Program-made: the position numbers and the translations under genes | Shown here: positions 31,126-41,300 of the stretch, piece after piece | Layout: every line of letters starts with the position of its first letter | How positions within the stretch are numbered: the first letter of the stretch is position 1 | The notes under the pieces: model-generated | What the model saw: the letters and a program-made list of their open reading frames with translations, nothing else | What the model was told of the DNA's origin: nothing | Databases searched by the model: none | Origin: Opitutales bacterium | GTDB lineage: Bacteria; Verrucomicrobiota; Verrucomicrobiia; Opitutales; Oceanipulchritudinaceae | Assembly: GCA_016932335.1 (NCBI GenBank) | Contig: JAFGCZ010000003.1 | Location: 47,061-111,060, forward strand | DNA: 64,000 nt | Direction: 5' to 3'

Positions 31126-31194
31126 AGAGGTTCTTTCCGGAAACGCAAAATATGAACACTATAACCTACTTTTGCCAACATTCTTTTAGGCAAA

Positions 31195-31222
31195 CACCGC
31201 AAACAGAAGTCTGTTTGCGGTG
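31195..31222 (-). terminator. Hairpin after frr
   Basis: CACCGCAAACAG (31195-31206) and CTGTTTGCGGTG (31211-31222) form a perfect 12-bp stem with a 4-nt loop, between frr and proB. The T tract beyond it on the minus strand is poor, so termination may be partial. Confidence 0.55.
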
Positions 31223-31249
31223 CTCAATGGTTCCGAAAAAAGAGTTTTT

Positions 31250-31819
31250 TCAGCTCATTTGCAACAGGTCCTGTTCCTTGCCCTTGAACAGCTTGTTGAT
31301 CAGCTCAATGTGATCGTCCGTCAGTTTCTGCACATCCTTTTCGTAAGCCTTCAAATCGTCTTCCGAGATATCTCCGTCCTTCTGGCCTTTTTTCAGGGGA
31401 TCCAGAGCCGCATGGCGGGCGTGGCGGATGCTTACACGGGCCTGCTCGGCCATGTTGTTGGCTACCTTTACCAGCTCCTTGCGGCGCTCACCGCTCAGTT
31501 CCGGCACGGGCACGCGCACCAGGGTTCCCTGAATGCTTGGGTTAAAGCCCAGATTGGCGGACTGAATTCCGCGCTCAATGTCCTTGAGCACATTTTTGTC
31601 CCAGGGGGTGATGACGATGCTGCGGGCGTCGGGAGTGGTTACCGCGGCAATGTCGCGAATGCGCATGTTGCTTCCGTAGGAGGAGACCATCACCTGAAGG
31701 TCTTCCACCATGCCGGGGGAAGCTTTGCCGGTGTGCAGGGTGCTCAAATCGTGTTCACAATGCTTTACGGCATTATCCATTAAATCCGAGGTTTCTAAAA
31801 TAATACTGTCTGCGTCCAT
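31250..31819 (-). CDS. frr: Ribosome recycling factor
   Basis: RRF splits the post-termination ribosome with EF-G. The start M-D-A-D-S-I (ATG at 31819) gives 189 residues, the usual size; the frame is open 36 codons further but that stretch is not RRF-like. Recognisable blocks are L-H-T-G-K-A-S-P-G-M-V near 25, I-V-I-T-P-W-D near 75, L-N-L-P-E-L-type S-G-E-R-R-K-E-L near 112, and the C-terminal helix. It follows pyrH by 47 bp, the conserved order. Confidence 0.96.
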   Translation of the reverse strand: MDADSIILETSDLMDNAVKHCEHDLSTLHTGKASPGMVEDLQVMVSSYGSNMRIRDIAAVTTPDARSIVITPWDKNVLKDIERGIQSANLGFNPSIQGTLVRVPVPELSGERRKELVKVANNMAEQARVSIRHARHAALDPLKKGQKDGDISEDDLKAYEKDVQKLTDDHIELINKLFKGKEQDLLQMS

Positions 31820-31866
31820 GGTTCTTGCGGGGTTGTTGGGTTCGGTTGCGTGGAAAGGGAATACGC

Positions 31867-32631
31867 TTAGGAGATCAGTTCGGCTTCGCTCTTGTCGTTG
31901 ACCAGCGTTCCTATCTTCTCGCCGCATACGGCGCGGAAGATGTTTCCTTCTGTATTCATGTCAAATACGTAGATTGGCATTTTGTTGTCCAGGCACAGAG
32001 CGAAGGCGGTCGAGTCCATGATCTTCAGACGCTTTTTCAGGGCTTCGCGGAAAGTAAGTTCGTTATACTTGACGGCATCGGGGTATTTCACCGGGTCCTT
32101 GTCGTAGACACCGTCCACCTTGGTGGCCTTCATAATCACATCGGCCTCAATTTCACTGGCGCGCAGGGCAGCGGTGGTATCGGTGGAGAAGTAGGGGTTT
32201 CCTGTTCCGGCGGCAAAGATCACCACACGGTTCTTTTCCAGGTGGCGCACGGCCCGGCGTTGGATAAAAGGTTCGGCCACTTTTTCCATGGGAATGGCAC
32301 TTTGCACGCGCACGGGCACCCCCATTTTTTCCAGGCAGTCCATCAGGGCCAACGCGTTGATCACTGTGGCCAGCATCCCCATCGTGTCTCCGGTGGTGCG
32401 GTTGACTCCGCGGTTGTCGGCTCCGGAAAGGCCGCGGAAGATGTTTCCTCCACCCACTACCAGACCGATCTGCACCCCAAGCTCATACACTCTTTTGACC
32501 TCTCTGCAGGTCTTTTCCAGCACTGTCGGGTCGATGACTTCACCGGAATGCGCTCCATTGAGTGCCTCTCCGCTGAGTTTTAGCACAATGCGTTTAAAAA
32601 CGGGTTTGGATGTAGACGAATCTTCGCTCAT
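31867..32631 (-). CDS. pyrH: UMP kinase
   Basis: PyrH converts UMP to UDP. The amino-acid-kinase fold is shown by [11 protein letters not shown] near residue 11. It is followed by [10 protein letters not shown] near 57, the UMP-binding [10 protein letters not shown] near 85, [14 protein letters not shown] near 135, and K-A-T-K-V-D-G-V-Y near 165. At 254 residues it has a slightly long N-terminus (M-S-E-D-S-S-T-S-K). The typical upstream rpsB-tsf pair is not here; a tRNA-Gln gene diverges instead. Confidence 0.97.
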   Translation of the reverse strand: MSEDSSTSKPVFKRIVLKLSGEALNGAHSGEVIDPTVLEKTCREVKRVYELGVQIGLVVGGGNIFRGLSGADNRGVNRTTGDTMGMLATVINALALMDCLEKMGVPVRVQSAIPMEKVAEPFIQRRAVRHLEKNRVVIFAAGTGNPYFSTDTTAALRASEIEADVIMKATKVDGVYDKDPVKYPDAVKYNELTFREALKKRLKIMDSTAFALCLDNKMPIYVFDMNTEGNIFRAVCGEKIGTLVNDKSEAELIS

Positions 32632-32790
32632 ATGGTCATCTTCTAATTAGAGGGTGCCGGTTGGAGAGTCAATAGCACAGCCGTTTCCTTGAGAAAATAC
32701 TTTCTTTTAAGCCCGCTGCATTTTTTTAATCAAAAAAAGCATCTGAGGCTTGACGCAGCATAGCCTTTTCGCCAACTTTACGCCCTTCAA

Positions 32791-32865
32791 AGGCTCGTGG
32801 TGTAATTGGCAACACAGGTGGTTTTGGTCCATCTATTTCAGGTTCGAGTCCTGACGAGCCTGCCA
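32791..32865 (+). tRNA. tRNA-Gln(UUG)
   Basis: A full cloverleaf can be drawn. The acceptor AGGCTCG pairs with CGAGCCT, the anticodon stem is GGTGG/CCATC, the 7-nt loop TTTTGGT has anticodon TTG, and the T loop is TTCGAGT. The discriminator is G and CCA is encoded. G73 and the U-rich anticodon loop agree with glutamine identity. Confidence 0.95.
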
Positions 32866-32877
32866 CTCATTTTTCGC

Positions 32878-32901
32878 ACTCCGTTCAGCGGAGTTTTTTT
32901 T
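32878..32901 (+). terminator. Terminator of tRNA-Gln
   Basis: ACTCCG (32878-32883) pairs with CGGAGT (32889-32894) around a 5-nt loop, running into eight T's, 12 bp past the CCA. Confidence 0.82.
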
Positions 32902-32909
32902 GTGCCTGT

Positions 32910-35039
32910 TTACTCCCGGTCCAACGCCTTCAGAACAATGCCCGGAGTCAGGATGGTGGGCAGTTCCTGAACCGGTTGATTCGGGCGGTAGAGCAGGTTT
33001 ACGGGCACGGCGGCCTTGTTCATCTGCTGCAGGGCTTCCGTAATCAGCGGATCGCGGTTGGTCCAGTCTGCTTTCAACGCAATAATCTGTTCCTCGCGGA
33101 ACCGCCGCAGCACTTCTTCCGAACCGAACACCGTTGCTTTATTGGTTTGGCAGGTCACACACCAGCGGGCCGTAAAATCCACCCAGACGGTATGCCCCTC
33201 AGCGGCCAGTTGTTTGGCCTTGCCCGGTGCCCAGTGTTCCCAGTGCACCTCATTGCTCCCTGTTCGCACGGCTGCTTGCGGTGTGCCGGAGTCTTCTGCC
33301 GCCGGCGTGTCTTCGGTTGCAGTTCCTTTGGCCTTGGGGAAGCCGTTGGCCAGTGCGGCAATGGCCAATATGGCGGCCGTTGCAATGGCTATGATTCGTG
33401 TTTTTCGCGGTTTTCCGAATGCGGCCCAGCGGCCGTAAATCCATGCGCTCATGGCCAACCCGATCAATGCCAGAAATACGTTCAGCAGCGCATAGGTGCC
33501 ATAGAGGTGTTCCGCGCTGATCTGTGCCGCCAGCACCCAGATCAGGTAAGCTACCGTTGCGTAGAGGAGAAAGGCCATGCCTTGCTTAAAACTCTCCATC
33601 CAGGCTCCCGGGCGGGGCAGCTTGCCCAGTAGGGCAGGGTAGAAGCTGAGTAACAGGTAGGGGCTGGAAAGCCCCAATGCTACGCAGGTAAAAATCAGCA
33701 GCATGGCGGCGGGCGGTTGCGTCATGGCATATCCCAGGGCTGTGCCCAAAAAAGGAGCGCTGCATGGAGTGGCCACCACGGTGGCCAGCACTCCGCTGAA
33801 AAAAGATCCGCTGTAGCCCTTCTTTTGCTGGAGTTTGCCCCCAACGCCCACGGCGGATTGCCCGATCTCAAACAGCCCGCTCATATTCAGCCCGAAAAGC
33901 AGGATAAACGCAGCCATCAGATAGGTGGTTCCCGGGTATTGCAGTTGGAAGCCCCAGCCGAGCTTTTGCCCCGCGGCTTTCAAACCAATCAGGATGCTGA
34001 CCAGCACCCAAAAGGAGATCAGTACCCCCAGGGCAAAGACCAGCCCGTGTCGCTTAATCTTGCCGCGGTCTTCGCCCGCCTGGCTGACAAAGCTCATCAC
34101 CTTGATTCCCAGCACCGGAAACACGCAGGGCATCAAGTTCAAAATCATTCCGCCCAGCAAGGCCCAGCCCAGCATCGGCAGCAGTTCCCGCAACGGGAAG
34201 GCCCGCGCCGGAGTTTCCGAGCTCAAATCAATGAGCAGGCCGGGTTGCGAGCCATCAGCATTCCAGCCCTTCTCCGCGCGCAGCACCCCGCGCAGGGAGG
34301 TTCCCGTTTCCAGCCCCTCCACGGTGTGCAGCAGCAGCTCGATGCTGCCGTCGGCCAGCGTGTTCTGCTCCTGTGCTGCTTCGGGGGCAATGCTCCCGTC
34401 TTCGCTGAAAAAGTAAAGGGTTCCAGGGTGGGGTGGAGTGCCCTCCGGTACCACTCGCAAACGCCACCGGTTGCCCTCCTTCAGTCCGTGGGCCTGCCAG
34501 TGGGCATTGTCTGCCGGTTGCGCGTTGTAGCCGCCTTGCAGCTCTGTTTTCTCCGGTGAGGCTTTGGCTGTCTTGCCAACGTGAATGTCCCGGCTCAGCT
34601 CAACCTCTCCCGAAGGAATACAGGCATCCTTGCACATCAGCCAGTCGGCCGTAACGTTCAGCGTATAATCTCCCTCCACCGCATCTTCCGGCACATAAAA
34701 AGTAAAGAGCAGCAGGCTTTGCCCGGTAAGCACGTAATCCACGGAATACTCGGTGGCATAACGCTCCGGGGTGGGCCACTCCTGCGCTTCCGCGCGCCAG
34801 CCCTCCGGCAGATGCCACTGCAGATTTATCGGGTATCCCGTTTCCGACTGCTTCCAGTAGGTGTGCCAGTCTGCATCGTGTTCCAGCACAATGGCTCCTT
34901 CAAACACCTGCCCCGGAATCACACTCTCGTGGTCGGCTATCAGGCGGGCACTGACATGGCCTGCTTTTACAGCTGCCGCTTGGGCAGGGCTGCAGAAAAG
35001 GCATAGCAGGAGAAATAACGGAAAAAAACGCTGCAACAT
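32910..35039 (-). CDS. DsbD/ScsB-like thiol:disulfide interchange protein
   Basis: This 709-residue protein should carry electrons from cytoplasmic thioredoxin across the inner membrane to periplasmic disulfide partners. It has a signal peptide (1-21), a periplasmic DsbD-alpha-type domain with Cys pair C-K-D-A-C-I-P near 133, and a membrane core of about eight spans. The core holds the paired Cys in N-L-M-P-C-V-F-P-V-L-G and V-A-T-P-C-S-A-P-F-L. A C-terminal thioredoxin-like domain carries W-C-V-T-C near 627. All three Cys pairs are therefore present. It is preceded upstream by a cyclic-nucleotide-binding protein on the same strand. Confidence 0.94.
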   Translation of the reverse strand: MLQRFFPLFLLLCLFCSPAQAAAVKAGHVSARLIADHESVIPGQVFEGAIVLEHDADWHTYWKQSETGYPINLQWHLPEGWRAEAQEWPTPERYATEYSVDYVLTGQSLLLFTFYVPEDAVEGDYTLNVTADWLMCKDACIPSGEVELSRDIHVGKTAKASPEKTELQGGYNAQPADNAHWQAHGLKEGNRWRLRVVPEGTPPHPGTLYFFSEDGSIAPEAAQEQNTLADGSIELLLHTVEGLETGTSLRGVLRAEKGWNADGSQPGLLIDLSSETPARAFPLRELLPMLGWALLGGMILNLMPCVFPVLGIKVMSFVSQAGEDRGKIKRHGLVFALGVLISFWVLVSILIGLKAAGQKLGWGFQLQYPGTTYLMAAFILLFGLNMSGLFEIGQSAVGVGGKLQQKKGYSGSFFSGVLATVVATPCSAPFLGTALGYAMTQPPAAMLLIFTCVALGLSSPYLLLSFYPALLGKLPRPGAWMESFKQGMAFLLYATVAYLIWVLAAQISAEHLYGTYALLNVFLALIGLAMSAWIYGRWAAFGKPRKTRIIAIATAAILAIAALANGFPKAKGTATEDTPAAEDSGTPQAAVRTGSNEVHWEHWAPGKAKQLAAEGHTVWVDFTARWCVTCQTNKATVFGSEEVLRRFREEQIIALKADWTNRDPLITEALQQMNKAAVPVNLLYRPNQPVQELPTILTPGIVLKALDRE

Positions 35040-35113
35040 GAGTCTTGGGAACAGGTGGTTGAAATAAACGTTCCCTAATTTCTAACCGATTTCCCCGGAA
35101 TGTCCACTCATGC

Positions 35114-35620
35114 TTACGAATTCCAGTGCGAAGCCTTGACCATATCCAGCTCATGCTGGGTCAGTCGCAGCTCCTCGTTGGTTTTGTCCAAACGTCGGGC
35201 CAGCACCTCGCAAAGAAAGCGGTAAAGCATGGTGTAGCCCACTGCCTGCTCTCCCGCTTCGATTTTTTGGCTGTTTCCTGCATCCATGGCCAGGCAAATC
35301 GTTTCCCGAATGGCGGTGGCTCCGTTCGTTTTCAAGCCGGTGTCCAGCAGGGCTGTTTCCCCGAACACCTCTCCCGGTTTGTCCAGGTCGGCAATCTCGG
35401 CATCTCCCTGTGTGATGGATACCCGCCCCGAAATCAACAGGTAGAACCACTTGTCCTTGCGACCTTGCTCGATAATGGTTTCTCCCGCATCATACTTGCG
35501 GATACGGCTTACTGATAGAATCCCGTTGAGAAAATCTGGCTGCATCTGGCGCAGAAAAGGAATTTTCTGCAACCGTTCCACTGTCGCGGCCTTGTCTTGG
35601 AGAAATGAAGATTCTTTCAT
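35114..35620 (-). CDS. Cyclic-nucleotide-binding-domain protein
   Basis: The 168-residue protein is a single cNMP-binding beta-roll: I-I-E-Q-G-R-K-D-K-W-F-Y-L-L-I-S-G-R-V near 50, D-K-P-G-E-V-F-G-E-T-A-L-L near 85 (phosphate-binding cassette). A helical C-terminus follows without a DNA-binding wing. The Arg expected in the cassette is not at its usual place (T-G-L-K-T-N-G-A-T), so cyclic nucleotide binding is uncertain. It could be a structural or allosteric domain only. It lies 74 bp upstream of the DsbD-like gene. Confidence 0.85.
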   Translation of the reverse strand: MKESSFLQDKAATVERLQKIPFLRQMQPDFLNGILSVSRIRKYDAGETIIEQGRKDKWFYLLISGRVSITQGDAEIADLDKPGEVFGETALLDTGLKTNGATAIRETICLAMDAGNSQKIEAGEQAVGYTMLYRFLCEVLARRLDKTNEELRLTQHELDMVKASHWNS

Positions 35621-35871
35621 GTAAAGTAGGGGTTCCCTGAGTCCTTAAGTATATAATCGCTTCTCGATCAAGGTGCAACCCTCAAAAATAAATTGCATAC
35701 ACTCAACCACACATATCGACAGAAATCACCTCTACTTGAGACTGGCAAGCCTCTGGCGACCTTTTTCTGCGCCCCAAGCAGGTTGGAATTTTGTAAAACA
35801 TAATCAACAGAATTTGGAGAGGTTAATGAATTTTAATAACCTGCGGAGATATTGTTAGGTGATTATATAGA
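35621..35871. other. Left edge of the AT-rich island
   Basis: About 250 bp with no supported gene. Base composition drops from ordinary to AT-rich near 35800. Just inside the edge, AGGTTA and TAACCT (35819-35841) form a small imperfect inverted repeat. No tRNA or integrase is nearby, so I cannot call an attachment site. Confidence 0.4.
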
Positions 35872-38037
35872 TCAGATTGCTGAGATTTTTTGATACAGAA
35901 CAACTAAATGTTCTCTAGTCATGTCCAATATTGGTTCATACATAAATGAATTCAAGTGAATGTTTGAACTAACGATCATACTTACTTGTTCAAATAGACT
36001 AATATTTGGATCGCTTGCGTTTAGTGTTTTGTAGGTAGATATGAGTCTTTGATATTGATTAGAATCGTTGCACCAATAATCAGGTGTTTCATTAATGTCT
36101 CGAATTTTTTCTAATAGTTTCTGTTCCGCCTTAATCCGTATCGCAATAGATAGTGAAACTTTATCATTTAGAGTTAACCCTTCAATGGTTGTTGAATCTA
36201 TTATCTCTTCTGCTGTATTGAAAAGGATAGAAATGTACGAATCCTCTGTGTCACAAATTTCGGTTTTTTGAAAAACATTATTAAATATATTTATGTATTC
36301 ACCTACTGTTCTTGATTCAGTGTTTTGTTTCCAATGTAAGTAGTCGGTTAGTGTTAGGTAATCGTTATCAGATTCTCCTTTTGTGTACTCGATGATGTTT
36401 CTTGTAAAAGGAATTGTTGTTATTAGTGTCTGGTGGTCTCGGTTTATATTATTTTTCAAATCTCCTATAAATATATTTTTTATTCCATATGCCTTTTTTA
36501 GCGATATTTTGTTTTCAGATTTGTTGGCCATTAGGCAATTATTGTATGGAACAATGGAGCCTTGTATTGTTCTGAGGAAATCAAAATTGTGTGTAAGTAT
36601 AATTTGTGAGAAGAAATTTACCTCATTTAAATCTGCTAGATATTGGATTATTGCGTATTTGTTTTTATAGTCAAAAGAATCTGCTATGTCGTCTATTATG
36701 AATAAAGTATCTTTACTTTCCTTTTTTCGGGCTTCTACATCGAATATAAAATTTAGTATATGTAATACTCGTCTCTCTCCTTGGCTAAGTGTTTTTATTT
36801 CAGATCGTTGCCATTCCCTAGAGTCCTCCCCATCCTTAAATGTGTATATGAGCTTTGCTGGAGATCTGCCTAGGTGAGCGTCTGTAGGATTACTTACAGA
36901 TAATTGGAAAGGCATATCAATGAATCTGTCATTAAATAGTTTTATTGCATTATCCCATTCGCTTGATAAACGACTACCTTTTATTTCGATGTCATTAATT
37001 TCAGTCTCACTTTCTCTGTAATCGTTAGTGTATTGTATGGCTGAGCTCTCTTTTTGTAAATAGTATGCCCAGATCACTTTTTTGAATTCCAATATTTTTG
37101 ATGGATGAATTGCTTGAATGAAGTAGTCTAATTCACTGTTGCTTAATTTTTCTATTAAAAGCGTTAGTTCTTGAGATTCCTTTTTGTTTGATAATTTGCT
37201 TTTTAATTCAGACAGATTTTTATCTGTGTCAATAAGTGAGTTAACTTTGTCTATTCTTGTTTTGAATTCAATTTCTGTAATAGATGATTGATCACCGTTA
37301 ATATGAACTTTGTGGCCACATTGAAAATATCCTTTTTTTTGCAATTCAGATAATGAATCATTTGCGCTTGATGGATTGAAAATACCGCGTTGATATAATC
37401 CGCCAGATTCCTCGAACAATTTGATATAATAATCACTGTATTCTTTAGCATTTCTTATGAATATTTCTGAATTAATGATATCTAAATTGATCTTGTTGAA
37501 TATTATTGAATATTTGAATTTGCTTAAATCTATGTTTGGGATTTTTGTGTTTAAAGCATTTTCAATACAAAGATTAAATTGACTGTTCTTGAAATCATTT
37601 AGAATTTGATTTTCTATATCACTCTTTTTGAGACCAGTTTTTTTGTTTAAATTGATTATCAATCGTTTTTTTAGCTTATCAAGGTTCAGGATTAGGTTAT
37701 CGTATCTTTTTTTGTCATTTGTATCTACTAGAATATTGCTAACTGAATTAGAGTCTTCATTTTTATCATCTTCTGATCTAAAAACATAGATGCTCTCAGG
37801 ATCGATATCGTTACCATTGAAAGAGATTTCACATGTTGACTGTCTCTTATATCGTTCGTCTCTTGGCGTTTCTCTTTTTGCTACATTCTCAAAGGTTTGA
37901 GCAAATGAGCTTTTCATAAACCCATTTGGCGCATAAATTGCAAAAGCAGTTTGATTTGATCTCGTTGTGAAATCAAATTCGTGCTCCATTTCTGATATGC
38001 CATAGCAGTTCTTGAAATTGATCTTTAAAATTCTCAT
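35872..38037 (-). CDS. SMC/ABC-like AAA ATPase, candidate orphan defence protein
   Basis: The 721-residue protein starts with R-I-L-K-I-N-F-K-N, like RecF/SMC heads. Its Walker A reads A36-P-N-G-F-M-K42-S-S where G-x-N-G-x-G-K-S is usual, so two conserved Gly are replaced. Later come an ABC signature L-S-Q-G-E-R-R near 416, Walker B T-L-F-I-I-D-D-I-A-D-S near 446, and an H-loop I-L-T-H-N-F-D-F near 483. Between heads is a helical region with a Y-F-Q-C-G-H motif, and about 230 C-terminal residues I do not recognise. The whole gene is far more AT-rich than its neighbours, indicating transfer. Such ATPases often occur in phage defence, but no partner nuclease is adjacent. Confidence 0.8.
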   Translation of the reverse strand: MRILKINFKNCYGISEMEHEFDFTTRSNQTAFAIYAPNGFMKSSFAQTFENVAKRETPRDERYKRQSTCEISFNGNDIDPESIYVFRSEDDKNEDSNSVSNILVDTNDKKRYDNLILNLDKLKKRLIINLNKKTGLKKSDIENQILNDFKNSQFNLCIENALNTKIPNIDLSKFKYSIIFNKINLDIINSEIFIRNAKEYSDYYIKLFEESGGLYQRGIFNPSSANDSLSELQKKGYFQCGHKVHINGDQSSITEIEFKTRIDKVNSLIDTDKNLSELKSKLSNKKESQELTLLIEKLSNSELDYFIQAIHPSKILEFKKVIWAYYLQKESSAIQYTNDYRESETEINDIEIKGSRLSSEWDNAIKLFNDRFIDMPFQLSVSNPTDAHLGRSPAKLIYTFKDGEDSREWQRSEIKTLSQGERRVLHILNFIFDVEARKKESKDTLFIIDDIADSFDYKNKYAIIQYLADLNEVNFFSQIILTHNFDFLRTIQGSIVPYNNCLMANKSENKISLKKAYGIKNIFIGDLKNNINRDHQTLITTIPFTRNIIEYTKGESDNDYLTLTDYLHWKQNTESRTVGEYINIFNNVFQKTEICDTEDSYISILFNTAEEIIDSTTIEGLTLNDKVSLSIAIRIKAEQKLLEKIRDINETPDYWCNDSNQYQRLISTYKTLNASDPNISLFEQVSMIVSSNIHLNSFMYEPILDMTREHLVVLYQKISAI

Positions 38038-38312
38038 ATCACAAATATGATGAAAGTATGTTATAATTCCAGGGTTTTTTTTTGAAATTCTATTAATGGA
38101 GACCTGTGCTTCGATCGTCTGGGTATAATCGTTTTTTTTTTTTTTGATTTTCTGATGATATTGGTTTTGCTAAGGCTTGATTCTTCCCCTCATCCCTGTT
38201 CCGAACCTTCTGCGACCTTCTTTAAACACCTGACAATCCGTGTAATTGCGCATTGAAAAGCGAGCATTCCTTGTCATAATGCGGCCTTATCTACTTTGGA
38301 TCCCTCTGACTC
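38038..38312. other. Right edge of the AT-rich island
   Basis: About 275 bp with no gene. It includes a run of 14 T's (38132-38145), after which composition returns to the window's norm. The promoter of the macroglobulin gene should lie at the right end, but I see no strong match. Confidence 0.45.
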
Positions 38313-41300
38313 ATGAATGCAATTTCCCGGCTAACGGCTTTACTCCTTCTCTGTGTCCTTTTGATTTCCCCGGTTGCCGCTGATCAGCCCGCGGCTTCGC
38401 TGCAGACACGTGAGCAATCCGCGGAAGCTGCTTACCGGGAGGGCGATTATAGTAAAGCGTTCGAAATTTATCTGGCCCTTCAGGGGGAAAAAGCCTCCCT
38501 TTCCACCGGTGAACAATCCCGTATTGCCTGCCGCCTGGCCGACTGCCTTTGGCGTTCCGGTGTGAGTTCCGGAGATGTGTTGAAAAAGGAGCAGGGCCTG
38601 CAAGGGTTGCAGCAGCTGGAGGTTCAGCTTGCCGAGGACCGCCACCGCAGTGAACTGTGGGTTCAAGTGGAAGAATCGCTCGCCGAATACTACATCCTCG
38701 CCGAGGCCATTCCCGAGGAAAAGTCTGCCTGGGACCACTGGCAGCAGGCGCTGGGATATTGGGAAACTTCGCAGGACATCGCCGAAGCCCGCACCGCCTA
38801 CATGGGCATCGTCCGGCGGGCTGTCAGTCTCTTACAGCAACGCTTCGGAGAGGAAAGTTCCATTTTTATCCCGCAGCAGATTCTCCTCAACGTGCTGCAG
38901 ATTGCCGACAACGATACCGACCGTGCTATGGCCCATTTTTATCTGGCTGAGCAGCAGCGTGGGGAGAGCACTGTAGCATCCCGCCTGCAGGAGTTGGAAG
39001 GTCACTTTCTGGCTGCTATCGAAGGGGGTAGGGGCGCATCCTGGTTCAACCGGGCACTCTTTCTCTATGCCGAGTGGCTCGAGCGCAGCGGCAGCAGCTA
39101 CTACAACACCAACGGAGAGTTTCTTGTTGAGCCCGATTACGAAAAAGCGCTGGATGTTTACCGGCGCCTTTGTGCCTTGCCGGGGATTGAACAGTCTCCT
39201 TATTATGCCCGCGCCGCAGCCGCCATCGATCGTATTGAGCGCCCCCGACTGGAAGTGCGTGTGGACCACGCCTATCACCCGGAAACGGAAATGGAGTGCT
39301 CTCTGATCTGGCGTAATATGGATGCTGTGAACGTGGCCATTTATCCGGTATCCATCGTCGAGAATATGATGGTCGGGGAAACGGGTGGCTTTGTTCTTCC
39401 CGAACAGCCTGAATCCGTGGCTCCCATCCGCAGTATTTCGCTGCAATCCGAAGCGGAAAAACCGCACTACCGCGTGCAGCGCACCCTCAAGTTGGGGCAG
39501 GATCTTCCTTCCGGAGCCTACTTCGTTCAGGCCACCGGCGGTGGCATTACTGCTTCCGGGGTGCTTCTTGTCAGCAATACCGCGGTTTTGTTGAAAACCG
39601 CACCGGGGGAAGTGCTGGCCTATGTCTGCAACGCTTCCGGTGGAGAGCCCGTGCCCGATGCCGATGTGTTGGTGTGGATGCAGAATATTGTTTTTCAGGA
39701 TGGCAATAGAATTGCCCATGTTTATGGCCTGAGCGGGCGCACCGATGCCTCCGGGGTGGCCCACATACGCTTTGCCCGCACGGAAAAACAGCTCGATGAG
39801 CAGTTCTTCTGGGTGGGTGCCGTTAAAGGTGCTGAGCAGGCCTACGCCACCGCTTATGAGTCTTCCGCCGGTGCCTTGCGCAGCCGCCTGCGCTGGACGG
39901 GGGTGGCCTTTTCCGATCAGGATATCTACGCTCCCGGTGGTGCCATCCGCTGGAAGGCGCTGCTGCGTCATAAATCGGATCTGGGTTATGAAATCCCCCC
40001 GCAAACCGATGTCACCTATGCGCTCGTGGATCAGGCAGGACAACGTGTTCTCGAGGGGGTAGCCCGCACGTCCGACTACGGCACCGTGCAGGGGACCTTT
40101 AATTTGCCGGCCTCTTTGCCTGTTGGCACCTATTTTCTTGAAGTGGCACCAGGGAATGATTCCGATTCATGGTTTAAAATGACCTCTTTTCAGGTGCGCA
40201 ATTATGCCGCTACCGAATACAATTTGCAGCTTGATCTGAATACAGGAGCGCACCGGGGAGGCATTGTGGCATCCGGCGATGCCGTCCATGCTAATCTTTC
40301 CGTCACCGGCCGCAGTGGAAACAGCGTGGCCAATGCTGAAGTGCGCGTAGTTGTTTATGAACAACCCTTCGATGCCTCCCTCATGAGTGCTTCCGCAATG
40401 CTCCCCGACGAGGGGGCTGTGGTGCAGCAGCAGGTGCTGGTGACCGATTCCCGGGGAATGGCCGATTTCTCCTTTACGGTTCCGCACCACGACGATGTGG
40501 ACTATCTCTACGGGGTGCAGGCTTTTGTCCGCGATGCCTCCGGCAACGAGACCATCGCCCGCGATCGAATCATTGCCGCCCGTCAGGGGTATTACGTCGC
40601 TTTGCTCCCCGGCAGCCTGCTCAATTCTGCCGACAACCCGATGAACGTTCGCGTGCATACTTGGAATGCCTCCTCCGACGGGTGCGCTGCCAAGGGCTCC
40701 CTCAGACTCACCCGCCAGCGCTGGCGCGAGATTTGGGTCGACCGCAGCGGGCGCGAAATCAGCGGCGAGGAGATGCGCCGCCTGGAAGAAAACTCCGACC
40801 GCTGGTTTTCCTTTGGGCCCTCTCCTTCCGATTATCGCCTGGAGGAGGAAGGCTATATCAATGAGGAGGTTCAGCGCGTGCGCCTGACGACCGACAAGGA
40901 TGGCAAAGTGGAACACTCTTTTGATCCGCTGGAACCGGGCTACTACGTGCTCAGCTGGTTCGGGCGCGATAACGAAGGGCGCCCGGTGCGGTCTTCCTCT
41001 GCATTCTGGGTTTCCCGCAGTGATACCACCTCCATGGGATACCGCCCGGAGGGCATTCAATTGGTGCTCGATCCCTCCGGTGTCAACGCCGGAGAACCGC
41101 TCCCTCTTCTGGTGGCGACTGAAGTCAAGGACCGCTGGGTGCTCCTGACCACCGGTGCGGAACGCCTGCAGAGCTGGCAAGTGTTTAAGATGCCCGGAAC
41201 GGCTGCTTATCTACCGTTGGATTTGGAGGCTTCTGCTGTCCCCAATACCTATGTCGAAGCTTCCTTTATCTCTGAAGATGCGCTCTTTTCCGACCGCAAA

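Noticed and set aside
35673..35858. A 61-codon frame just left of the AT-rich island
   Set aside because: Composition changes inside it and nothing resembles a protein family or a start signal.
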